Below, one piece after another: positions 48,298 to 58,544 of a stretch of DNA of 64,000 bases. Location of the stretch: positions 3,100,001 to 3,164,000 of the forward strand of contig CM034137.1 in assembly GCA_019914995.1 (NCBI GenBank), written 5' to 3'. This stretch comes from Acanthochlamys bracteata. Its lineage: Eukaryota; Streptophyta; Magnoliopsida; Pandanales; Velloziaceae. The notes below the pieces were generated by a model. The model was given only the letters and a program-made list of their open reading frames with translations. It was not told where the DNA came from and ran no database searches. Every line of letters starts with the position of its first letter. Position 1 is the first letter of the stretch. The position numbers and the translations under genes are program-made.

Positions 48298-50866
48298 GGC
48301 TCAAGATACAGCAAATTTTGAAGGTGTCTTAAGCGATACATTTCTTAATTTTTTTTTTGTTGTAATATATTGCAATGCTTAATTTAAAACAAACATAACA
48401 ACTGAAAAAAAAAGAAATCTTTGCAGCTATTTTTAATCTTTATTATGCTGAAAGTGAAACATAGGATGGAAAATGATTAAGAACAAAATTGTTTTAAAAA
48501 AGTACTTCTCTATTATGTTATATCTTTTCAAATTTTTAATGCAATTCTGTTTTTTTAGATATGGTTCTTCCAAATGCAGAGGATGGAGCAGAGGTCGAGT
48601 GCTCTGCTATATCAACTTAGAACGTAATAGCATAGAAAAAAAAATCACCTTGTTTAGATATGATTTTTCCAATTTTTGAAGCTGCGAAGGAACTTTATAT
48701 ATATTATGGAAGAGCAACTGGATTGAGTGCTATTATTCGAAGTACCGAGAAAAAAAAAAGGTTCCAATGAAGTCACCGCTTATCTAATGACTTGCCAACG
48801 TTTTGGTGCGTACGGAGACCATATCAAGAAACAAACGGATGAGAATTTTCATAAGGAAGTTATTAACCAGAAGAGAAGTACTTCCACAGTCAAATGCGGA
48901 TGTCCTACAAGGATGAAAGTGACAAAGCAACCAACTGGATTGTGGAAGGTGATTCAGTATATTAGTGAGCATAATCATAATTTTTTCAATCCAACAAAAC
49001 GGATGCGCATACCTGTTTCTAAGCATATGCTCGTTGCAGCTAAGATGTTGATTGACTCATTTCGTGATGAGAGCATACCCATGAATAAAGTTGCAGATAT
49101 TCTAAGTGGACCACAGATTGGTTTTAATAATAGAGATTGTTGGAATCATTTGGGACCATCAAAGGAGTACAAGAAACCTGTCCAAGGGGATGCAACTGTA
49201 GCACTTCATTTTTTCAAGAATAAGAGTATTGAAGATCCAAATTTTTTTATGCAATACAGACGGATAGCGAAGTAAGAGCAATAAATTTTTTATAGGTGGA
49301 TGGTCGATCGCGTCTAAAGTTTCAGTATTTTGGTGATGTGATGTTCTTTGACACAACATACCGTACTAACGTGTATGAAATGCCATTTGTCCCATTTAAT
49401 GGAGTGAATCACCAATTGCAGTCAATTTAATTTGGTTGTGCATTACTATTGGATGAGACAGAAGAGTCTTTCTATTGGCTTTTTGAAACCTAGCTTGCAG
49501 CTATGGGAGAACGTGCTCCATCTTTTCTCATTATAGACCAAGACAGAGCTATGACTGTAGTAGATGAGAAGGTATTTCCAAATACAAGACATCGATTTTG
49601 CTTGTGGTATGTGATGAAAAAATTTTCTGAAAAACTTCCACACATTTATTTCAAAAAGTCTAATTCAAAAAAGATATCCGAATGTGCATTAGAGACACTT
49701 ATACTCCTTATGCTTTTGAAATGAGATGGAATGAATTGATATGTAAGTACAAATTGAAAGAGAACGAATGGCTTCAAGGGATATATGAAATTAGAAAAAA
49801 GTGGGCTCCAGTTTATCATTTGGATACTTTTTATGCTGGCATGAACACTATAGAGCGGTCTGAAGAAATGAACTCTGTTTACAATAATTTTTTCCATCGA
49901 ACAACAACTCTTCGCGAGTTTGTAGTGAAGAACGACAAATGTTTAGCTAAAATTGTTGAAAAGGAAAAAAAGAGAATTATATTAGCGAATATCTGATCGC
50001 ATTGTCGATGGTCATGCTTTTCTTTTGAAGAATGTAGCAAATGTGTATATTAGAAATGTGTACGATAGATTAAGAAAGGAATTTGAGAAAGCTCAAGCAG
50101 AGTATATTTTATATCATGATGAAAAGGATAATGATGATTGTACGACTTATATTTATAAGTCTCGAGTGCTTGGTGACAATCATGTGTGGAGGGTTAAATT
50201 CAACTATGTCACTAAAGAAAGCTATTGTGAATGTAAACTGTTTGAAGTTGTTGGCATTCCTTGTGGACATCTTATGAAAGTTTTTATATCCTGTGATATG
50301 AAAATACCTGATAACTTCATTCTTAAGAGGTGGATGAAACGGGCTAACAAATATAGAGTTGAGTATGATGGTGGAGCAGTACGAGGCCAAGAGCATTAGC
50401 AGACCAGACTTTCCAATTGATGTTGGAAAAATTACAAAAGTTGTCGTTGCATATCAATGAAGTGAGGAAGACTAATGAGAGCTCCAAAGTCCATTCATGT
50501 ACTGCTATAGAGAGCACACAATTTGATGTTAATGTATCTCAAGTTCTAATTTTGAATCCAAACATTTCGCAGACGAAAGGAAGAAAAAGAAAAGGAAAAC
50601 CTTCTACTGCTAACAGTAGAATAAAGGGCGGTTTAGAGAAATCCGTTGCAAGAGCCAAAGCAAAAATATGGAGAAGATGCGCTTACTGTAATAAGATTGG
50701 TGTTAAACACAACAAACGAAATTGTTCTGAAAATCTAAATAGAAAGAAGAAGACAGTTATTGATAGAAATATCGATGATACCACAGACAGTGATGATACT
50801 GAATCGATAAATAAATTTGATCTCAGCAACAGCGATGATGAACTATTAATACGTGAAGGCTTTTGA
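48298..50866 (+). pseudogene. FAR1-type MULE transposase, decayed
   Basis: Starts MAQDTANFE at 48298. Parts in order: a FAR1 DNA-binding domain (FEAAKELYIYYGRATG at about 48671, then CGCPTRMKVT and YISEHNHNF near 48890-48985); the MULE transposase core with DTTYRTNVYEMPF (about 49350; first catalytic Asp) and IIDQDRAMTV (about 49532; second Asp), then RHRFCLWYVMKKFSEKLP. A SWIM zinc finger follows (YCECKLFEVVGIPCGHLMKVF, about 50224), and a CCHC knuckle (CAYCNKIGVKHNKRNC, about 50680). Defects: stops at about 49273, 49428 (TAA) and 49491 (TAG), plus frame changes near 49690 and 50000. Not functional as it stands. FAR1/FHY3 transcription factors derive from this transposase type. Confidence 0.88.
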
Positions 50867-50869
50867 GAT

Positions 50870-51230
50870 GAAATTGCTCTCTTTTTACTCTCTATTTAGA
50901 TATGTATTTTATTCAAGCTTACTCTCTATTTAGATGAAATTGTATTTTTGTTCAAGCTCGCTCTCTGTTCAAGCTTGCTCTTTACGAGTTTTGAGATGAA
51001 ATTGCTCTCTGTTTGCTCAAGCTTATTCTCTATTAGCTATATTTTAGTCTCTGTCTGCATAAAGCTTGCTCTCTGTTTACTGTATTTTCCTCTCTGTTTT
51101 CTATATTTTGCTCTATGTTTCTAGAAAGTTTGATCTCTGTTTGCTTTAGATTGCTCTCTATTTGTTTTCTGTTTGCTTATTTTGCTCTGTCTGGAAGCTT
51201 GCTCTCTGTTTGCTTGATGTATAATTGCAT
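50870..51230 (+). repeat. Imperfect minisatellite built on TTGCTCTCTGTTTGCT
   Basis: More than ten loosely spaced repeats of (T)GCTCTCTGTTTGCT or GCTCTCTATTTAGAT with AAGCTT joints follow the transposase stop codon. Inverted counterparts (CAGAGAGCAA) occur near 51990-52025, so the two stretches could pair. Confidence 0.6.
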
Positions 51231-51769
51231 TTTGTTTGCGCCTATTTTTCTACTTGTTGTATAATTACTTACTATGACTTTTACTATATAATGCTCTATG
51301 TACTATATTATAACAGTTATATAGTACTTGTTATATAATTTACTACTATATACTAATTACTATATTAATAACTACTACAGTGCTACATACTATTTACTTA
51401 CTATATAATTACTTACTACATTTCCGGCGAATTAAAAAACCAAATAAACTTAATTCCATTTCAACCATCTTATTACAAAGCTCAAACAGAGTTACATTTA
51501 CAGCATTTGGTTACATTTCACAAAAAAGTTATATTTTCAGAATACAAGATACAACAGATTTACATTGCCAGCAGCTGATTACATGTCAAATTAGAGAGAT
51601 ACATTTACGCATATGCTTGCAATTCACAATACAGAATTAAATATGCCAAAGATTCTAGAGAATCCATCGACAGCAAAACAATAAAGATATGAAAGAGAGA
51701 ATGGAGGCTCATAGATAATGATTTTAACAATCACGACATTCAAATGAATGTTTGAATCAACCACAGCTC

Positions 51770-53074
51770 TCTCCCTCTATACACTGCCTTCTGTAATCAT
51801 GGCTGCAGTGGTTGCCGCTGTTATTTAACAGTGGCCATCCTTACTGTCTAGCCAATGTACTCAAAAGACAGTACGGATTGAGAACGAAAGAACAAAAAAT
51901 ATAATTTTGCAGCCTCATCAGTATTTCCAACACCTGCTAATATTTCACAACAGAGAGTTACATTTTCAGCATTTTTCGAAAACAAACAAACAGAGAGCAA
52001 TTTACAGCAAACAAAGAGCAACTTGAAGCCTCATCATTGTCTCATTTATATTTTCCAACGGCTGTGACGCAAGAAACCAACATCCCTTCCCAGTTAAGGC
52101 AACCATGCATTCAACAAATCATTCCAGCTAAACTATCCAATACAATATAAAACCAATACACCGTAAATAAAAATCAATACCCCGTAAATCAAAATCAATA
52201 CTGATAAAACAAATCTAGTACATCATAAATAAATCAGCGAAATCCAAACAAATCGCAAAATCAAAATAAATCAGCGAAATTTAAACAAATCATCCAACCC
52301 GAAAGATTAAACAAATTGAAGAAATTTAAAACTAAATCATGCCGAAGACGAAGCCTAAGTAGGAATCTTGATCACAAGCCGAAACGGAGTCTGTGCTTCG
52401 ATTAAGCACATCCAGGACGTATTTACGTTAAAAACGCTCCAGCGCATCACAGCCGTCCATTCAGCACCATGTGTCTACAGTAAATCATGTGCCTTCGGGA
52501 GACGAGATCGGGCCGGATTCATTCTCGACAGCCGAATCGGAGACCAAAGTCGCGAAATCGAGCCGCGGAGGGCTCGATTTCGGCCAGAATCGCAAAATCG
52601 AGCCGAAGTGGAAGCCGGAGACAAAATCGAGCCTCCGATCTTGATCAGAAGCCGAAATCGCGACTCTCTATTGCGAATCGAGCCGATAGCGAGCGTAGAG
52701 GACTCGATTTCGCAAGGTTGCAGGCGGAGAGGAAAGACGCCGCTGCGAAGTGAATAGGAAAAAACAAGATCGCGATGCGAATGGTGGAAAGCACGCTGCA
52801 GAGTTAGGTTAAACACGCTCAAGAGAATCACAGCCGTCCGCTGATTAAGTGCCTGCATCACAGCCATTGATTGCAGCGAAGTTAGATGGAAAACGCTTCA
52901 GCGAATCACAGCCGTCCGTGCTTTAAGTGCCTGCATCACAACCGTCGATTGCAGCACATTTGGTAGAAAACGCTCCAGCGCATCACAGCCGTCCGCTGAT
53001 AAGTGCCTGCATCACAGCCATCGATTCAGCACAATGTGCCTATAGCAAAATCATGTGCATGTAGGGATGGAATG
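51770..53074 (-). repeat. Right terminal inverted repeat of the Mutator-like element
   Basis: Inverted counterpart of 46275-47510, with the same 78-bp units, GC-rich GGCCGAAATCGAG blocks and AATCAATAC / ACAAATC iterations. An extra internal copy of the outer end (AACGCTCCAGCGCATCACAGCCGTCC ... TCTACAGTAAATCATGTGCC) at about 52434-52493 replaces part of the expected sequence, a sign of rearrangement within the arm. Confidence 0.8.
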
Positions 53075-53090
53075 TGCCTACATCCCTATA

Positions 53091-53120
53091 TATATATATA
53101 TATAACAATACAGTCTAATA
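53091..53120 (-). repeat. Copia 3' LTR, proximal part
   Basis: In reverse complement it begins TATTAGACTGTATTG at 53120, straight after a polypurine-like tract (GAGTTTGAGAAGA), and runs into (TA)n where the Mutator-like element starts. The copia 5' LTR begins with the same TATTAGAC at 58544. Confidence 0.65.
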
Positions 53121-56100
53121 TCTTCTCAAACTCATGATGGATCAAACAATATGAGTTTGTTCAATAATGTTTACAATCTCGATGTTGGACTCAATTTTGT
53201 AAAGAATTCTGTCAGTTGATCAGTATAGACCACATGTGGTAAAAAATAGTACCTGTCAGAAAATGCTCACGAACGAAATAATAGTCAATTTCAATATGTT
53301 TCGTTCGTTCATACAAAACTGAATTACTTATAATCTGAATAGCACTCTAATTGTCATAGTAAAGAGGAGTAGGTCATATAAATGCAACCCTCATATCAGT
53401 AAATAATCTCCTTATATGAACAATCTTTCTTATGGTAGTAGTCATAGCTTGATACTCAACTTCTATTAAAGAACAAATAAACAATCATATTTTTTACTGT
53501 GCCACGAAATTAGGGAATCACTAAGAAATAAGTAGAAACCTGTGTTAGAACGTCTAGTGGTTGGATCACCAGACCAATCTGCATCAGTAAAAGCTCGAAA
53601 CTCTAAAGTGGATGTAGAAGACATAAACAAAGATAGAATAATAATGACTTGAAGATATCTGACAATTCTGAGTAAAGCAATATATTGTGCTGATCGCGGT
53701 GTAGAAACAAATTGACTGACAATATTTACTTGACTGACAATATTTACTGCAAGAGAAATGTATGATCTAGTCATACAAAAGTAGACAAGCTGATTGACAA
53801 GCCATCTGTATTAAGTGGAATCTGTGAGAGATTCATCATCTGTAGCACGAAATTTTATATGAAACTCTAACGAGGTATCAACCTTCGACTATCCAATAAG
53901 CCTACAGATTTAATTAGGGATGGCAATTCGAATATATGGGTCAATTTCACATTGTCTTATATAATAATCGGGTCAAAAATATTCAACCATAATCCGAGCT
54001 ATTTTTTTATATAAATCAAAATTCTCAACCATAACCTAACATACTTAATAACCGAGTCAAATTCGATTTGATCCATTTAATAAATAAAATTATTAAAATA
54101 AAAATTATAAATATTAATTTTGTAATAATAATATATATAAATTATTAATTATGATATCTAAAATAAATTATTAATTTTGATAAAATTTATAAATTAAATA
54201 AAAATTAGTTACATTAGAATAAGTTAATATATATATATATATATATGAAATTCAAATTGTTAGCTATTACTTTTGAATTATTTTGTAATATATATTATAT
54301 TAATAGTTAAACGGATTAAATAGGACAATTTTGGGTCAACCCGAATCCGACCCAAAACTATTTAAAATTTTGAGTAAGGCTTAATCCGAACCCGACTTTT
54401 TCGGGTCAGTTTCAGATCGGGTCAAAATTTGTCACACCTAGACTTAATAATATCAAAAGTATATTTTTGTTGAGAAATAAAAATTTTTCTACTACTTTGC
54501 ATAATCTCCAACCCAATAAAACAGCGTAAATATCTAAGGTCATTCATCTAAAACTATTGATGAAGGTATTTTTTTTATATCTATAATACCTGCAAAATTA
54601 TCTCATATTAAAATTATATTATGTACATACAATAATATGAGTACCCGCTTTTGTGGGGATGACCGCACAAATAAGAAGTGATTCTAAAAACTCTGCTAAA
54701 AATCTGTCTTTATAATAGCTCGGCGAAAACACTCAAACCAAATTCTATGAGCCTGTTTGAATCCACACAACGAATACAATATATAAGATCCGAAGGAGTA
54801 GAAAGACCTGAAGGTGGTTGCATATAAACAACCTCAGATAATGTATTATGAAAAAAAGTATTCTTCACATTTATCTGATGAAAAGCCCACTAACGTATAG
54901 CAGCGACTATTAATAGAGTGCGAATAGTAGTTATCTGGGCAGTAGGAGTGAATGTCTCATTATAATCAATTGCATATTTCTGAATAAAACCTCTGGCCAC
55001 AAAACTAGCCTTATGCCTCTCAATGGAGCCATCAGGTTGATATTTAACCTTAAAAATCTATTTAAAACTGATAGATTGTACTCTCTCCGATAATGAAACT
55101 ATATTTCAAGTACATGTCTGTTAAAATGCACGAAACTCCTACGGCATTGCGTCTCGCCACTCATGGTACTGAATTGCCTATTGATAAGAATTAAATTAAC
55201 AAGTATGAATAGCAGCAAAAAATGAATGAAAGTATGAAGAGCATGAGGTGGGGGTGGTAAACTAAACCTATCCAGCGACCTGAATAATTTGGTGTAAAAC
55301 GAGTAGAAGGACTGAGGGCTTTGTGACTAACGAACAAGTGGTGGTGGAGAAATAAATAATCTGAAAGATAGTGAAACTAGGGAAGAATGATGAGAATTCT
55401 TATTAGCTAGCGTTTGTGTCATCGAAGAAGAGGCGGTATCAATAGAGGTAAGTAATAAAGTAGAATCAATAGATATGTAAACAGACGAGCTAGATGAGCT
55501 AGATGAAAGAGAAAATGATGGTGCTAAAAATTGAACATTAGAAGGTGATATGATAAAATAAAAAGAGTTCTCAAGAAAAATGACGCGATCAGAAATATGA
55601 AATCGGCGTGCTGCTGTGGGATCATAATGGTGATACCCTTTATATTCAGAACTAATTATAAGTAAGACACACTCGACTGAATTTGCAGTTAATTTTGTCC
55701 CCTCAATCGGAGAAGCAGAACAAAACAAATGCATCCAAAAGTACGGATCATACCATAATCTGTAGGAGATAAAAGTAAACTCTCATGAGGTGTCTTGCCA
55801 AACAAAGCAGACGACAAGGTAATGTTAATAAGATTAACAAAGGTAAAACTATCTTCTGCCCAAAAGATTTGAGGAACTGAATAGGCAAGAGAGACTGAAC
55901 AGTTTCAAGAATATGACGATGCTTACGTTCTGCTACTCTATTCTGTTAAGATATATAATGACAAGATTGTTGAAAAACAGTGTTGTGAGATAGTAACATA
56001 TATTTCATAGTAGAAGATGTATATTCATGAGCATCATCAGAATGAAATATCTTAATTTTAGTATTAAACTAAGTATGAACCATTGTGCTGAATGTGTTAT

Positions 56101-58463
56101 ATATAGAAGAAAGAACAAAACGATGACGCATAAATTTAACCTAAATATAACGAGTGTAATCATCAATGAAACTCACATAGTAAATAAAGTCAGTCATGGA
56201 TGAAATTAGAGCTGGTTCTTAAATATCAGAATGAACTAGTTCAAAACCACGACAAGTTTTAGATAAACTTTGATTGAAAGGTAAAGCTGAATGTTTTACT
56301 AACTTACAGCTAGTACATGTAGATAAAGGAGAGAAAAAAAAAACTCGCCCAAGAGCGCCATTATCGATGAGATTTTTTAGGCGAGATTTAGAAATATGAT
56401 TTAAATGTCTATGCCATAAATTAGCAGTAGACGAAACTACATCAGCACAAGTAAGATTTGAAGTAGTTGAAAAAGAAAAATGGAGATATTCTAAATGATA
56501 CAGTCGCCCATTTTTACGAATACGACCAATCGTCTGGCCGGTATGAAGATTCTGCACAGAACAAGTAAGAGAATCAAAGACAATAATAAGCCTAATTTCA
56601 CAAAGAGAACTGAATGAGATTAGGTGTAGGGTGAAATAAGGAACATTTAAAACAAACGGTAGACTAAGAGAGTCAGAAATAATAGAGCCAAACTAAGTGA
56701 TAGTCAATTGAGAGCCATCAGTGGTATGTAGAGATAAAAAGTTTAATGGTAAAGATATAGTGTCAAATAATAATAATAAATCGAAATGCATATATGAGAT
56801 GTATCATAATCTAAAATTAAAGACAAAGATATACCAGGAGAAGCTGCAGAAGCAAAGGTAGATGAAACAATAAAAATGGATTAGCATTGAAGCTGAACTT
56901 CTATTTGAGTAAGGCGACGTTGAATATCAGTTAAATCATTGTTGATAGACGAAAAGACAAGAGCAGCATCAATAATATTTGCCTGAGCAATTGGAGAGCG
57001 AGTACTGGAGAAATCTTTCACCTTCATCCGCTCCCAATACTGAGTAAGCAGATGAGGGTGAAGTTGAAAACAACCATCCATAGTGTAACCGGATTTCTTG
57101 CAATGAGAATAAGAAGAATTAGATTACTGACGAGAATGGTAACAATTCTTGCGAATATGAGCACTAACCTCTTTATAAGTGGAAGATGGAATGCGTGAAG
57201 AATTAGCAAGAACAAAAGCTGAATTAGAAGACAAAGTAGGTACCATCATCGAAAATGACCACAAGCAAGTCTTTTCGGCAATAAGCTCAGAAATGACAGC
57301 ATCTAGATCTATTTTATTATGTAGGATGCGACCACTCACCACCTGAAACTCTGAATGTAAGGCAATAAAAAACTGATAGTGTTGACGATGTTCATGACAT
57401 ATACGACGCTTCGCCGTAGACACAGCTATGACCTTCATGTTTCATGAGCTCGTGCAAGTAATCTCGCATCAATGTAACGAACAATTGAATAGTGCGATCA
57501 CCCTATCTGTAGCCCAAGCCTATTTGAGAAATTTGGGACTCTCTAGCACCACTTGACTATACAAATTGAGTAGTCAAAGTCTCTTATAATAACACAATAA
57601 TCAGGATGTCTTTGAGATGTGGTCGAAAAGATCGATCAATATAGGCAATGATGAATGCAAGAATCCGCTCATCAGGATCATCCCAAATATCATGCGTAAT
57701 ATGAATGTTATTCTTGACCTTAATAGGTGGCATCATCGGCTGGTGAGGGAGGGCACTCGATGGAGCAATCTAAATGACCAAAAAAACGACGTCCACAAAG
57801 GATAGTCCTAACTGAAGCAGCCCATTTAGCTCAATCATTAGCAGAGCTCAAGGAAATATCAATTCAAATCGATAGAAAATCCCAAAAGCTCTCAGACGAA
57901 GGCATTTTTTTAATCAACTAAAGGGGTCGGGCCTGATGTTCGGGTCAGGCTGGCCCAACTATTGCAGTGAAGGCTAGACCGAGTAGAATAGATTGGCCCG
58001 ATTGGATCGGGTCGGGCTGTGGTTAGGGTTTCGGCAAAGGGACGACTGCGGCAACAAGCGACAACGGTGGCTCGAAACTAGTGAAAATGAAGCGGCAGCG
58101 ATGAAAGCTAGTGACAACGATGGTGAATGGCGAACAAAGATGAATGGCAAAATCGGTTGAAGATTCCACGGTGGGCTAAGATGGCGGTTGAAGGCGCAAG
58201 AGAAGACGGCGATAGCAGCAGCATCGGAAAAAGACATCGGCAGAAGGTGCGAGAGAAGGCAATGACAGCTGCAGCAGCTAGAGACAAACAGTGACCGTAG
58301 TAGTAGCGTGATAGCAATTTCAAAATTTTTTTTGCTAGTAGAAAAATAATTAAAAAAGTTGAACGAAAAAGAATAAAATTGATGAAAATGATAGATTGAA
58401 AATAATCAATTAGATAAAGAAAAAAAATTTGGCAATCTACTTGGCCTGATATCATAAAATAAT
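53121..58463 (-). pseudogene. Ty1/copia retrotransposon gag-pol, decayed
   Basis: All parts are on the minus strand, in copia order, with many stops and frameshifts. A primer-binding-site-like TGATATCAGGCC (near 58450; the usual plant copia form is TGGTATCAGAGC) follows the 5' LTR. Gag-like remnants span about 56890-58240. The GAG-pre-integrase region has LWHRHLNHIS and CTSCKLVKHSALPF (about 56450-56300). The integrase end reads SVECVLLIISSEYKGYHHYDP (about 55610). Reverse transcriptase reads KVKYQPDGSIERHKA and VARGFIQKYAIDYNETF (about 55060-54950). RNase H reads FRAFTDADWSGDPTTRRSN and LISWHSKK (53600-53490), then HIEIDYYFVREHFL (about 53280). A hAT MITE sits inside pol at 53915-54440. No part is likely to be expressed as protein. 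Confidence 0.85.
53915..54440. mobile_element. hAT-type MITE inserted in the copia pol region
   Basis: 526 bp with ends TAGGGATGGCAATTCG and, reverse-complemented, TAGGTGTGACAAATTT, the same family as 14589-15165. The flanks GATTTAAT (53907-53914) and GACTTAAT (54441-54448) agree at 7 of 8 bases. The interior carries GGGTCAATTT and AATCCGACCC iterations and an (AT)n run near 54225-54247. No coding capacity. Confidence 0.8.
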
Positions 58464-58544
58464 TGATATATATAGGAAAGAATTGAATATTAGGTATGAT
58501 TAACTTTGGAGTTTATATAATATAGATAATATATTTGTCTAATA
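58464..58544 (-). repeat. Copia 5' LTR (very short)
   Basis: Only about 81 bp. In reverse complement it begins TATTAGACAAATATATT (TG-type start altered to TA) and ends ATATATATCA, followed 8 bp later by the primer-binding-like site. It matches the split LTR pieces at 53091-53120 and 46204-46274. No matching 5-bp target duplication was found outside the element, so the true edges may differ slightly. Confidence 0.65.

Larger units (their letters stand above)
46275..53074 (+). mobile_element. Mutator-like transposon with about 1.2-kb terminal inverted repeats
   Basis: Left arm 46275 to about 47510 and right arm about 51770-53074 are inverted copies of each other; for example CATTCCATCCCTA stands at both outer ends in opposite orientation, followed by CACATGATTT and GTGCTGAATCGA. 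Both arms contain a 78-bp tandem repeat and GC-rich GGCCGAAATCGAG blocks. A FAR1/MULE-type transposase pseudogene lies between them. The outer flanks on both sides are (TA)n, so a 9-bp target duplication made of TA repeats is plausible but cannot be delimited. On the right the element may extend to about 53088 (TGCCTACATCCC). It is inserted in a copia LTR. Confidence 0.85.

Noticed and set aside
58464-58544. Target-site duplication of the copia element
   Set aside because: The outer flanks (ACAAT at 46199-46203, TATAT at 58545-58549) do not match, so no duplication is claimed.
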